64,000 nt of DNA from Macrolepiota albuminosa (GCA_027475525.1 JAMWFC010000082.1:2916115-2980114), one strand, 5' to 3'. Counted from the first letter of the stretch, positions 31,712 through 42,784 are shown. Notes: generated by a model from the letters alone, not told the origin. Numbers and translations are program-made.

Positions 31712-34540
31712 ATGGCTTATTGGGGGCCACAAAAGAGTAATCAGAGCCTACAAGGCTCTAGTGGCAGGGGGAGACTCCCAAATATACAAGTCCAAGAATA
31801 CCAAGGACAGCTGCCATATCTGGTGGTGAGCCAACACCATCCTGCAGACATGGCCTATCCAGGCCACAAAGGACCGCTTCCGTACCAGACCCCTCTCCAC
31901 TCACAAGAGATGGAGGTTGATGATGAGGAGCGCTATGAGCGTCTGGAGGACAGCATACGCTCAGAGTGCTATTATCAGGTTCCACCAGCATGCTCGCAGG
32001 CGTTGATTCTGACATATGTGGGTGCGGTGACGGGACCGCCATCTGTACCGTGGGCGCATTGGCCCATGATAGAACTATATATGGAGCCTGCGCCACAAGC
32101 ACAGGAGATAGCAGTGCCCGATGCACTCCTGAGCAGATTGGAAGTAGCGGGACAGCTGGTCCCTGCAACTGCATTCTTCCTGCAGGACAGTCTGGCCGTG
32201 ATGGTGATGGAGGGGTTGCTCGACCAGATCGAGCTGATGAGGAGGCAGCATGTCATAGTGCTGGAGCAAATTAAACATGCATCTAAGCGCAAAGTGTCTA
32301 CGTTTGAGGAATCAACCGCCGAGGTCAAGAGGGCCAAATATCAGCCCAGTTGACTGGTTGACTCTCTACGGGCTAGGTTGCCATTGGCCACACAATTTGC
32401 GCACCCCAAGCAGCCTGCTCAGCTCATTGCTTCATCTTCACGGCTACCTGCGGTGGCCCCTCAGGGCCAGTCAGAGTTGCTGACTGTCATCAGTAAGCCT
32501 CTGGCTGACCTGTCCTTGGGCCAGCGGAAACCCTCATTGTCTTGGGCCCCACTTATAGGGTCCAAATCTGTTACCACGGCGTCTTGGATGCCAACTCTTA
32601 ATACATCCTGCACTGAGTCAGGAGGGAGAACTCTGGCACGAAATGCGCCTGCCCCTCCAGTGGCTCAGCTACAATTTGTTACGTCTGCCCCAGCAAAGTC
32701 AGGGCCATCCCGTCAGTATTGTGGCTGCAAGCTGCCTCTTGATGCCTCCAAATTGGAGGTCATAGCCTTTCTTGCTGGCATTCCTGCATGAGCGGAAGAA
32801 GTCCAGATGCTCTTTATGTTGCCAGTGTTTGTACTGGCCCCGCCAAAACATTACCCCGTGGTCGTCTTGACCCCAGACCCCCGCACACGGGAACAATATG
32901 ATGGTCTGGTGGCGACCTCAAGAGGAAAACCCGTGCCTGGAACAGGCAAAGCACCAGTTGCATCCTTATCTGACAAGAGCAACTATAGAGAGTTGAGCTC
33001 GGAGCAGGAGGAGGATGGGGAGGAGGGGGAATTGGCAGCAGACCAATTCCAACAAGTATTGCACAATAAGCGCATTGCAAAGAAGAAGGCAAACTGTGCC
33101 AAGAAGCTACAGGCCCTGAAATATAGGGCCAAGGATGAGTTCTCAGGGAGAATCCCCGATGGCTTGGGGATGAAGGTGTGGGGGCCGCTCAATATCAAGC
33201 GAATGAATTTGTGCTTTAGAGGAGCACTCAGCCATTGCACATATTATTTGTATGCCACAAATACGGTGCTGATGAGAGCTGACGCCAATAGAGCGGCATT
33301 GTATGAGTATTCCTCTGGCCAGTGTGCCCACATCCCAGGTACAATTGTGTACAAGCATGCCCCACGCGGCCTTTCCTGCACTCCATTAGAGCTGGACCGG
33401 CTCTATAAATATTATATGAATGTTCACATCCCACGTTGTGATAGAATTGTTGCTTATATCTTGATTACAGAGCTTCAGATGTTCGCACAGCAAACAGTTG
33501 AGGCTCTGCATGACCGAACCATACAGCTCCTGATGAAGGAGCCTCAATACCAGGATCTCATCAACCCGATGCAGAGCCCTGACGACCTTGCTCTTGTCAA
33601 GTGACGACACATTCTGGGGTGCTTTCTGCGCACAAAAGATGATGGGTCCACAGTGCTGCATGTAATGTGTGCTCAAGATCCAGCCACGCCATTCAACTTG
33701 GACCAGCTGGTGCAGTATGCGCTAGTCTTCAGTCAGCCCAGGCTGGAGAACACTTATCAGGGCATCGTGGTGGATCACACCTACCGCATGCACTGGCAGA
33801 CCCTCTTTGGGTTCACCTTATGTCAAGCTCTATGTGCTAACAGCGCAGCCAAGCCCATGATTGTGCAGCGCATGACCCTTGTCATGGCCTGTCTGGGGCT
33901 GTATTGAGAGGTGATTGCCTTGTATGACACCATGTTCCCCAAGCAACCATTTGAGCCCCAGCATGGGCTGAAGCTCAAAATTCACCAAGTTCACGTGCCT
34001 GATGACCAGGCACAGAATTTTTCCAACGACAACATGTTACGCATCCTTCTACACAACTGGGTTCCACTGGACTGGATGGACCACGCCTATACTTATGGTG
34101 TAGTCTTCCTGGAACAGCAGTTCCATTCCTCCACGATGTCTATAGACATCTTCAAACAGGTCAACAATGAGCGCATGGAGCGCCTCTTCAAGTATGGCAC
34201 CCCTGCTGCAATCCCACAATGGGATGGATGGTGGAAGATGACCAAAGACGACCACTATCGTCTCATGTTCAAACACCACAAGGAGAGCAATCTCCCGGTC
34301 AACCCTGAGGCCAATGGCCTCTACTACCTCATCGGAATGGACCCAAATCGGGTCAATCTTTTAAACCAAATGTTGGCGCACGGTATGCTCACCACCATGC
34401 CTACTGCGATTAATGTCGCACTTACTGAGCCTATGGTGGTAGATATGCCTGCAGTCAAGGGATCAACCACCCATCGAGGATGGAATCAGTGCCTCCTCCT
34501 CCCGCAATTAACATCGCAACTGAGAAGGAGACAATGGTGA
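31712..34540 (+). pseudogene. gypsy-2 ORF3, conserved protein of unknown function
   Basis: A single 943-codon frame from ATG 31712 to TGA 34538, broken only by four in-frame TGA codons (32351, 32789, 33602, 33905) and by no frameshift. Conserved with gypsy-1 ORF3 over most of its length: SRLEVAGQLVPATAFFLQD, IPDGLGMKVWG, HAPRGLSCTP, RMHWQTLFGF, LDWMDHAYTYGV. The N-terminal third is variable. There is no signal peptide or convincing membrane helix, so an envelope role is unlikely. I do not recognise the family. It starts about 160 bp after the integrase stop and ends about 200 bp before the LTR. Its preservation in two divergent elements argues for a real element protein. Confidence 0.8.
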
Positions 34541-34744
34541 CAGAGACGGGTGTGGTTGTGGAGGCATCGGTGGACAGGTCTTAGACCCATAATTTTATTG
34601 TGTAGGTAACTCTGAGTAATCCACTCGATATGTTCAAGCTGACATGCAGCAATGCAAAGCACATATTAGCCTGTTGTTTGCACTTTCATGCCTTCCACTC
34701 CAACTCCCTTCCTTAGACCGAGTATTTGGTCTCATTGGGGAGTA
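34541..34744 (+). promoter_or_regulatory. gypsy-2 3' untranslated region and polypurine tract
   Basis: About 200 bp without a gene, ending in ATTGGGGAGTA directly before the LTR. The same TTGGGGAG core precedes the gypsy-1 LTR, so it is the likely plus-strand primer site. Confidence 0.7.
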
Positions 34745-34916
34745 TGTAACGGAGTCACACTTGTTACTAGCATCAACGATGCTATAATCATTCAGTAGAG
34801 TATTATGTAAGACAACATCTTGTATTCACTCTAGTTCTAGTCAATCCGATACTGCGGTCTGATTCAGCACTGTATGATACACACAAAATAGTTCTAACTC
34901 GTAACCAACAGTTACA
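34745..34916 (+). repeat. gypsy-2 3' LTR
   Basis: 172 bp, TGTAACGGAG to ACAGTTACA, pairing with 23813-23984. Ngaro ORF1 resumes at 34917. Confidence 0.95.
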
Positions 34917-35935
34917 GAAGATAACACGGTCTGGACTACGGCAACAGCCTCCAAAGAGGCAAAGTCAGCTGTGGATGACAGACATCTGACATGGGAGCAG
35001 CTCCTTGTAGCAGTCCCAAGGTTCTTAGACACGATACATACAGCAGGGTAGACTGTCCAATGACAAGAAATGATGACAAACCTGCTTACTGGGCTTCAGG
35101 TGCATCTGTACAGATCCAGCAGAGACCTCTTGAATAGGATTGCCTTGCTGAGATACCTGGCAGAGCAGAGACAACTCTGGCACTAGGCAATCAAAGCAGG
35201 CATGGAAGCATGGAACATTGGCATCTTAAGCAACCTCCTGATACAGGCAGCCAATGACATGGTATGCAGGGAGCAGAGGGACAGAGAGGACGCAGAGAGG
35301 AACAAGCTGGTGGGTGCTTATATTCAGTCAAGACAGAATGAGTGGGCAAAATGTGCAACATCACCATTAACATTACAACTACCGAAAACTCAACACAATG
35401 CACATGGATCAACATGCATTGCTCACTATGGCACTGGTATTGTAGTGAAACAGTTTGAGAGACAGGCAGCAGACTTGGCTGCCACGCAGAGGGAGCTCAG
35501 TGTGCATAGCACCCAACATTCCAGATCCAGGAGGTGCAGATCAAGGAGCCCACAGCGCTCCAGGTCGCCTCAGCACAGAAGGAGAAGCAGTGATGCATGT
35601 GACAAGTTCAGGCAGGATGAGTGCTGTGATGCACCAGGAAAGAATTTTTGCAAAGGCGCAGGGAAGAAGCTCACCACCTGCGCTGTATGCCTCAGCCACC
35701 ATCCACACAACATCTCCGAGTGCAATGAAAGTTGGACATGGAACAACAAGTTCAACACCAAGGCACAGCACAAGGACAGGAACCTCATCATGTGCAACAG
35801 AAGTGCAGTATGCTTGGACTGGCAGAGAGAGAGAGGGTGTGTGGCAAGAAGCCATGACAGCAAACATGTATGCTTGGGATATGGAGGCGCAGGACATGGA
35901 GCGCAGGACTGCTATTGCACAGAGAAGGATTAAGG
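34917..35935 (+). pseudogene. Ngaro ORF1, part after gypsy-2
   Basis: Continues with DNTVWTTATASKEAKSAVDD and LTWEQLLVAVPRFLDTI, then stops near 35050. Later parts (35202-35933) carry an Arg/Ser-rich stretch (RRCRSRSPQRSRSPQ) and Cys/His-rich segments such as C-AVC-LSHH and C-LGYGGAGH, consistent with a nucleic-acid-binding Gag-like C-terminus. It overlaps the start of the RT frame. Confidence 0.68.
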
Positions 35936-37230
35936 CCCTCATGCCATACAAGCCAGATGCATGGACCACATACTTACAGAAGGCCGGCTTGCTACAGAAA
36001 TATGGTGACATGCCTGAAGGTCTGCAAAGAGGTTTTGTTCTCAGATTCCCTAAAATTCGGGCAACAAGCACACCACTAAACACAACATCAGTGCAGGAGC
36101 ATCACGTGGAGTTCAATGAGATCATACAAAAAGAAATTCAGAAAGGCAGGTATATGGGCCCGATGGTGAGAAAGGAAGTGGAGAAGTGGCTGGGCCCCTT
36201 TCAATCATTGCCTTTCTCTGTCATTTCCAAAGCAGGGAAGACAGGGAAATTCAGGATCATCCAGAACCTGTCTTTCTTGCCACCTGATCAGCAAGGAGAG
36301 TCAGTCAACTCCCGCATCAACTCAGACAAATTCCCATACATGTGGGGGACATTTGTGGCAGTTGCACAGCTGGTTGCAGGGCTTCCCCCAGGGTTGCAAA
36401 TAGTGGTGCAAGATGTGGCAGAAGCATACAGGACTGTGCCACTGCATAAATCCCAGTGGCCAGCAGTGGTGGTCAAAACAGGAGACAACTAGTACTGCGT
36501 GGACACCTGTCTGTGTTTCGGAGCAACACCATCATCAGGAGGGTATGGCAGGGTGGCAGACGCCACACTAGATATCATGCAACACCAGGGCATTGGACCA
36601 CCCACAAGGTGGGTCAATGATCACCACCTATTTGTATGGATACGTTGTGAGCATGTTGAGGAGTACAACGGGCATAGAAAATGCTGGAGGGCAGAGATTG
36701 AAAAGCGAGGCGAGATCAGAAAAGGTGGGAGGCTGTGGTTTGGTGGCAAGGTGCATAAGGACAGGACAGTGCAGGAGTTTGCAGAGGACTGCACGTTCAA
36801 GATCAAAGTGCTGGTGGATGAGCAGTTGGCAGAACAGCATGATCGTGAGTTCACCTACGGATTTAGTCAAATCAACCAAATCTCCACAGATCTCAGCATC
36901 TCATGGGAGGTTTCCAAGGATAAGCCATTCGCTTCATCCAACACCTACATTGGCCTAGATTGGGATCTGGACAGCCAATTGGTGGTGCTGTCAGAGGAGA
37001 AGGTGGAGAAGTACCTGCGGTCAGTGGAGGAGTGGAGAGGGAAGACACTCTTTAGCACACGAGATGTGTAGAGACTGCATGGAAAACTGTTACTACACAC
37101 AACTCTGGTGCATCCTAAAGGCAGGGCTTACCTCACTGCCCTTAAAACAATGTTATCAAACACCAGTGAGAGTCCATTCACTCTATAGCATCAGACAAGA
37201 GAAGTATTATAGGACCTTGATTGGTGGGAG
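35936..37230 (+). pseudogene. Ngaro reverse transcriptase
   Basis: One frame, open upstream to 35455, with TAG stops at 36490, 37069, 37183 and 37207. RT blocks: VISKAGKTGKFRIIQNLSFL, SRINSDKFPYMWGTF, IVVQDVAEAYRTVPLH, then FGATPSSGGYGRVADA. The active site reads WVNDHHLF, so the first catalytic Asp of the usual V-D-D is Asn and the enzyme would be dead. YIGLDWDL and the RLHGKLLLHTTLV region follow, the usual connection before RNase H in this family. Confidence 0.85.
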
Positions 37231-37842
37231 GTGGCCTTGCAGTCTCACAGAAGGCATCCAGTCCCAAGGCTTGTCCAACTCTACAATGTTGGGGCCTTCT
37301 CAGATGTAAGCTCCAGGGTCGGAGTTGCAATTGTACTCAGGAGATTCTGCAGAGCATGGAGGCTCCTCTCAGGGTGGCAGACAAGAGGAGGGAAGCATGA
37401 CATACAGTGGGCTGAAGCCATTGGGTTCGAACTACTGGTTCAAGCAACAGTGGCAGTGACAGAAGGGGGAGCATGCTACAAGGTACATGGAGACAATAGA
37501 GGAGTTGTTGAGGGTTGGTGGAATGCCAGAAGCTGCAATAAGGCCATCAACGAGGTTTTTTGTAGGGTCCATGACTTCCTCAAGCAGGAAAGCAGAGCAG
37601 AGAGTATCTACACTGCCTATGTCGCAAGTGCCGACAACCCAGCAGATGGTCCCTCCAGAGAAATCTATCCTCTGAGATCATGGTTGCTACTGCCAATCCA
37701 CCTGTATGACGATGACAGAGAGCTCCTCATCAATGCAACCAAGGACATCATGCCTGCCAAGGTTCAAGCTTTACGGGAAGGCAGGTACATCAAACCCATA
37801 CCAAAGCCAGCAAGGCCACATGCAAGCAAATCAATGGCATGA
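37231..37842 (+). pseudogene. Ngaro RNase H
   Basis: Same frame as the RT. VGAFSDVSSRVGVAIVL holds the first Asp, IQWAEAIGFELLVQAT the Glu, YKVHGDNRGVVEGWW the second Asp, and VASADNPADGPSR the last Asp. All four catalytic positions are present. The open frame ends with TGA at 37840-37842, just before the recombinase. Confidence 0.82.
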
Positions 37843-37856
37843 AGAAGGTTCAATAA

Positions 37857-39068
37857 TGAGCACTTCCAGGAGGTTAGACCTGATATTGTTGGAGAGTGGA
37901 GTGACTAACAGAGCAAGCAAATTTGGCGCTCCTCTACCAGCAGCAACGTCAGCGGGGCATTCAAGACCATACAAGCCAGGTCTTACACCAGCAATGTTGC
38001 CATCACAACTGCACTGCCTTGCCAAGGATTGTCTCATTCTGTGAACCCCAGTAGTAGGCAGGCAGAGAGATGGAGTGAGGGCAGTATCAGACAGTGACCT
38101 CAAGAGGGTCCTAACAGTGATGTCAGCATCACTGTCAGAAGGCACAAAAGGCACATATGGAGCAGGCTTGCTCACATATCATGTATTCTGCAACACACAA
38201 GGAGTTGGTGAGGAGGACAGGTGCCCAGTGCACCCATTGCAGCATGTGCAGGATCCTACTCAGGAGCGGCACTGGCCAATTACATGTTTGGGATTCAGGC
38301 CTGGCATCTGCTGCATGGAGCGGCATGGAACATCACAAATGGCAAGGTACAGGCGGCACTGGATGGCACTTCCAGACTAGCCTCCCCAGAGTCCAAAAAA
38401 GCGAAGAGGGATCCATTCATGACAGAAATCATACAGAGTTTATGCTCAAGGTTGAATACCAATGACTTACTCAACGCAGCAGTTAATAATGCATGCCTAA
38501 AGGTCGTCTTTTTTGGAATAGGTGAGCTGGTCCTGCCCAATCTGAAGGCTTTTAGCATGACAAAGCATGTGAAGAAGTGCAATGTTAGTGAGAGGGAGGA
38601 CAGAGGAGGAAACAAGGTGATGGTAATCTTCTTCCATGGACAAAAATGGCACCGGAGGGCAAGGACATATACTTTGCAAAACAACAGAGACCCAATGATC
38701 TATCTGAGGCCCTAAAGAAACACATGCAGGTAAACAACGTATCTGAAAATGCACACTTGTTTGCATACAAGTCTGGCAGTGGTGTCAAGCCTCTGATGAG
38801 AACAGTGTTCACTAAGAGGCTGAGCAGCATAGCCAAAGAACTAGGCATAGGATATCTATAATTCCACGGTGTGAGAATAGGGTCAGTGCTCAAGTACCTG
38901 CTACAGGGAGTCCCACCAGAAGTGGTGAAAGTAATGGGTAGGTGGAGCAGCGATGCCTTCCCACTGTACCTAAGGAAACATATGGTGGTACTGGCAAGAT
39001 ACCTACAAGACTCAAGCACAATGGAGGAAATATCAAGAATCACAGTGGCTATTCCTCCAGTGCGCTAA
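37857..39068 (+). pseudogene. Ngaro tyrosine recombinase
   Basis: N-terminal SAM-like part: SLSEGTKGTYGAGLLTYHVF. Catalytic part after two frameshifts: SYSGAALANYMFGIQAWHL, then FHGVRIG (the H-x-x-R pair), GRWSSDAFPLYLRKH (the Trp/His position and the nucleophile Tyr). A TAA at 38859-38861 lies just before the H-x-x-R motif. The recombinase would join the circular cDNA to its target. Identification is firm from HGVR plus GRWSSDAF. Confidence 0.87.
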
Positions 39069-39139
39069 GGTAAGCCCCACTCCTGGAAATAGGGGGGTCC
39101 GTGCTCTGCTCGACATGTCGTGGGCTCCTAACAAAATGG

Positions 39140-39337
39140 GATTCAAAATTCACATGGACCTCTCACAGACATGGGCTGGAACATTGAGCCAAGGGTCCTA
39201 ATGGACCCTTCCTTCAAAAGTGCTTACAGACAAAGGCATAGAATTAGATATGAAAGACATACAGTATAGTTAAAATGGGTAAAGAGTGTGGTTACTTTTA
39301 CATGAACGCATCTTGAGCATTAGAACACATAGATAAC
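39140..39337 (+). repeat. Ngaro split repeat B1
   Basis: About 197 bp, matching B2 at 39568-39764, for example GGCATAGAATTAGATATGAA and ACTTTTACATGAAC in both. It ends at the AAC shared with A2. Confidence 0.9.
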
Positions 39338-39488
39338 AGTTTTGGATCAATCCGAGGTATGAGTGTAATCCAAAACGAGGGTCTATGTACTGAGATAAGC
39401 ATCAGGGGATAGGAATAACTTTTTCTTATCTGCCTCACCAATGCTTCAGAAAGATCATGTAAACCTTGCATCAGGATAGAATTTTGCA
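39335..39488 (+). repeat. Ngaro split repeat A2
   Basis: Matches A1 at 23119-23270, with the shared start AACAGTTTTGGATC and later GATAGAATTTT. Located directly after B1, as the Ngaro layout requires. Confidence 0.9.
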
Positions 39489-39567
39489 CCTACCTGCCAC
39501 GCCCAAAATGCATGCAACTCACCCAACGTTCTGAGTGCTGTTGTCAGAGAGATGGTCCCACTCACCT

Positions 39568-39764
39568 ATTTGAAACTCACACAGACCTCTCACAGACACA
39601 GGCCAGAACATTGAGCCGAGGGTCCTAATAGACCCTTCCTCCAAAAGTGCTCACAGACAAAGGCATAGAATTAGATATGAAAGACATGCAGTATAGTTAA
39701 AATGAGTAAAGAGTGTGGGTACTTTTACATGAACACACCTCAAGCGTTAGAACACATAGACAAC
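39568..39764 (+). repeat. Ngaro split repeat B2
   Basis: Second copy of B. It ends at AAC (39762-39764), after which KDZ coding resumes. Confidence 0.9.
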
Positions 39765-41258
39765 AAACTTCTCAAGACATTTGGCACTTGTCTTAGGAGT
39801 GGTTATGATATTGGCTGCAAGTTTTATACTACTCTTGCTAGCAGTTCCCTTGGACTGCATGTCCATGAACTTGAATATAAATCACTAGTTAGAAGTTTTT
39901 ACCACAATTGACAATGCTAGCTTGGATTCCTCACAAAGTATGTTGAAGGGCTAGGCTTAGAAAACCTCAAAAGATGTGAAAGATTCTTTTTACAGTCAAA
40001 TGCACTGGCTTCCTCAGTACAATATGCAAGCATTTTCCACTGAAGCAAAGCATTCAGGAATATGCAAAGCACATGAACAAGCAGGAGACCTATGCGAACA
40101 TCAGTATGTACATACTTCTCTTTTATTTAATTTTTTCAATTGATCTAGTTTTTAGGCACATTTCTTGTTAATAACTACAAATAACTACAAACAGGCCCTT
40201 GAATTGATTATTGGTTTATCAGCATTGAAGAAGCAAATAAAGAATAAAGAAGTCCCAAATTTTGATATCTTCAAGCAATGATTAGCTGAGAAGAAAGCAT
40301 ATCTTGAAGCATTGTCTTAGGAGCCTCTGCAAAAAACATTACAAATGGAATATTATCAAAAGTTGGTGAATCTTGAGGCAAGCCAGTATGGCATACTTTA
40401 CTTATAGCAGATTCTGCCTAATTGTTTAATCTAAAAAAGCATTGAACAAAGCACAAGCAAAATAGCTAGTAATTACTCCTGAAACTGATAACACACAGGA
40501 CTATACACACTCAATGGAGATAAAACAATATCATGCACTAGAAAATCATCAAAAAAAATCTAAAAGTTGTCCAAGGCCTAGAAATAAAGCTTGGAATTGT
40601 AACACAATGGACTCAAACCCACTCTAAGTAGCATGCAGCAGCAGAGATGGCTTCCAAGCATTGCTATCAATGGTGCCTTGATAGTCTAAAGCAATTAGCT
40701 GTTTTGAAAATGTTTGAGTTAACTGAAATGAATATGTCACAGATGAATGAGTTCAGCACATTGTTATTCAAATACAACTAGTAATATTGAGCATGAACAG
40801 AGTATAAATTGTGGAAGCATATTGGTAAGGCTCTCAAGGCACAATCACAATCTGTTCAAAATATACTTGGCAAGTATAATGTTGCTGCACATGTCTTTTT
40901 TTTGCCATGCCCTGAGCTTTCTTAGAACCTTGTTGTAAAATATGCTTTCCTTGCAGACTTTGGCTGGCCTCTTATCAGACACCTTTTGAGCAGCACCTGC
41001 CATGAAAATTATGACAGATAAATATTTTAAAATCCAATATGCTGAGGAAGAAATTACCTACTTGAATGTGGAAATTCAACAATTAGTCATGTACATGCAA
41101 GACAAGAAGATGTATCTGCAAGAACAAGAGAAGATTAGAGCAACTAAGAACAGTGCAATTGCTCACTAGATCTTCTTGCAGCAGAAACGTCTCTGTCACT
41201 TCAATGTCCTTCATACGCAGCACTTTTGTAAACTCACATCTTTGCCAGGCTTTACTTA
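39765..41258 (+). pseudogene. KDZ transposase, piece 2
   Basis: It opens with KLLKTFGTCLRSGYDIGCKF, which contains the GYDIGC motif with a catalytic Asp of KDZ transposases. YVEGLGLENLKRCERFF and SNALASSVQYASIFH follow. A segment near 40130-40185 may be an intron. Then come YKQALELIIGLSALKKQ, QMEYYQKLVNLEASQYG and, after more breaks, a helical C-terminal part (near 41040-41160). The Tc1-like element cuts it at 41258. Confidence 0.78.
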
Positions 41259-41485
41259 CAGTGGCTCAAAAAACTGTCCCAATGTTTCATACTTTTTGAA
41301 AGATGACATTGGCACAAGGGATGGGAAGTATCTAAAATCCTGATTAAATCATGTAAAATACTATGGCATTGTAGCTACAAAATAAATCTAGGCTTATGTA
41401 ATTTAAAACAAACCTGATGGAGCAATAGCCATTTTAAAATATTCACTCATTGGGATAGTTTTTTGAGCATTTCTAATTTTAGTAT
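41259..41485 (+). repeat. Tc1-like left TIR
   Basis: About 225 bp, matching the reverse complement of 50262-50489 with scattered differences. The outer CTCAAAAAACTGTCCCAATG reappears inverted at the inner end (CATTGGGATAGTTTTTTGAG), so each TIR is itself a terminal inverted pair. Confidence 0.9.
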
Positions 41486-41495
41486 CTAGTATTTT

Positions 41496-42493
41496 CTATG
41501 TCCTCCATTTGCCCTTGATAACTGCTTGAATCCTTCTAGGCATGCTTTCTATCAGTCTTTGGCATACCTCTGGTGGTATTTCATCCCACTCCTTTGCAAC
41601 TCTCTCCCATAATTCATGCACACCATGAGGAGGTGTTTCATACTGCCTAAGTTGCTCCTTGAGGTACTCCCAGAGATGTTCAATAGGGTTGAGATCAGGG
41701 GATTGGGCTGGCCACCAAAGGACATCAAAGTTGTTGTCCTCAAACCACTTGTCAGCCCTCTTGGAGTTGTGTTTGGGGTCATTGTCCTGTTGAAAGTAGC
41801 AGGCACCCTCCTCCATCTCCAACTTCTCAAAGCTCTCCTTTGCTCCATCATCCAAAATTTCACAGTACTGCTCTGCATTCATGATCCCCACCACCTCCAC
41901 AAGCTTTCCTACCCCATTCCAACCCATACAGCCCCATACCATGAGATTATTCCCTCCTCCATGCTTCACAGTAGGTGTAGTTGTTTGGTCTAAAATGCCT
42001 TCTCCTCATAGCTTCCACACATACTGCTTCTCATCTGACCCAATCCTGTTAATCTTTATCTCATCTGTCCACCAGTCCTCTATAGTCCAGTTCTGATGCT
42101 TCTGAGCCCATTTAAGCTGTAGTTGTTGATGTCTAGCTTTAAGCATAGGAACTTTTATCTTGGTAGCAGACTGATACCCTCCTCCTTCAACACATTCCAG
42201 ACAGTCTGGGGAGAGACAGGGTTGGAAATGATGTTGTTGATAAAATTGGTGGCCTGGACAGCTGTATCAAGTCTCCTAGTTGAGATTTGTCAAACAATAG
42301 CCTGTTTATCACATGGAGTAAGCTTAGCAGGATAGCTTCCAGGATGGTTTTCCTTGTCCATCTTCAACTCTCTACCAATCCTCCCAATAGTAGACTTCCC
42401 TAGACCAGTTTAAGCCCCAATCTGATGCAGAAAATACCCTTGAGCAAGAAAAGAAGCAACAGTAGAGTGTTGTGCAGGAGGAATAGGTTTCAT
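41496..42493 (-). pseudogene. Tc1-like transposase (DDE)
   Basis: Start ATG 42493. The N-terminal helix-turn-helix region is broken by stops (near 42411 and 42290). The catalytic half is open from 41969: GGGNNLMVWGCMGWNGVG, then FQQDNDPKHNSKRADKW with the second Asp, and SPDLNPIEHLWEYLK with the Glu. The first Asp is probably in WWTDEIKINRIGSDEKQY, in a preceding frame. Cut-and-paste transposase, now inactive. Confidence 0.88.
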
Positions 42494-42585
42494 GATGGTG
42501 GTTGAAGGTCAAAATGTGGTTCAACTAGCTTGAACTACTCCCAGATATATCTAAACATGGTCACATGCTTTGTTTATATTCTCAC

Positions 42586-42595
42586 ATGCAACTTA

Positions 42596-42602
<7 letters not shown>
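42586..42602. repeat. LINE-1 target-site duplication, 3' side
   Basis: CATGCAACTTACTCTTT precedes the poly(T) and is repeated at 50222-50238. The inner end is ambiguous because it runs into the T tract. Confidence 0.93.
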
Positions 42603-42638
<36 letters not shown>

Positions 42639-42784
42639 GTGGTATCTCGGTAGTGTACGGACAGTTCACAAAGTCAACCTCACGTATACTAGGATAGATT
42701 ACTCTTGCAATCTTCATCGAAAAAAACCTCAGTCTCTGGAGCCACCCCGGTGGAAATGCCTTTACGCACTGTGTGTGGGGCTCG

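Larger units (their letters stand above)
23813..34916 (+). mobile_element. Ty3/gypsy LTR retrotransposon gypsy-2, both LTRs present
   Basis: Two 172-bp LTRs bound a gag-protease-RT-RNase H-integrase-chromodomain region plus ORF3. Flanks are AAAGG (23808-23812) and GAAGA (34917-34921): three of five bases agree and the two differences are transitions. Removing five bases restores the Ngaro ORF1 frame exactly, so a decayed 5-bp duplication is likely. Nearly all in-frame stops are TGA. The element is dead but structurally complete, 11.1 kb, with one 77-bp duplication. Confidence 0.93.
23119..39764 (+). mobile_element. Ngaro/DIRS-type tyrosine-recombinase retrotransposon
   Basis: The element has ORF1, RT, RNase H and a tyrosine recombinase on the plus strand, with split direct repeats in the Ngaro order: A1, coding region, B1, A2, B2. 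No methyltransferase domain is seen, which favours Ngaro over DIRS1-type. Both ends share the trinucleotide AAC (23119-23121, 39762-39764) with the target, as expected for recombination of a circular intermediate rather than integrase-made staggered cuts. It is interrupted by gypsy-2. Without gypsy-2 it is about 5.5 kb. Several stops make it inactive. Confidence 0.88.

Noticed and set aside
31712..34540. TGA recoded as an amino acid in gypsy-2 ORF3, given that all breaks are TGA
   Set aside because: TGA also breaks gag, pol and LINE-1 ORF2, often where relatives have Arg, and the LTRs show CpG transitions. Mutation explains it more simply than recoding.
31712..34540. ORF3 as an envelope gene
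   Set aside because: The position is right, but there is no signal peptide, membrane helix, glycosylation-rich ectodomain or protease site visible.
42600..42637. Poly(T) tract as a terminator
   Set aside because: It is the poly(A) tail of minus-strand LINE-1, bordered by the target duplication.
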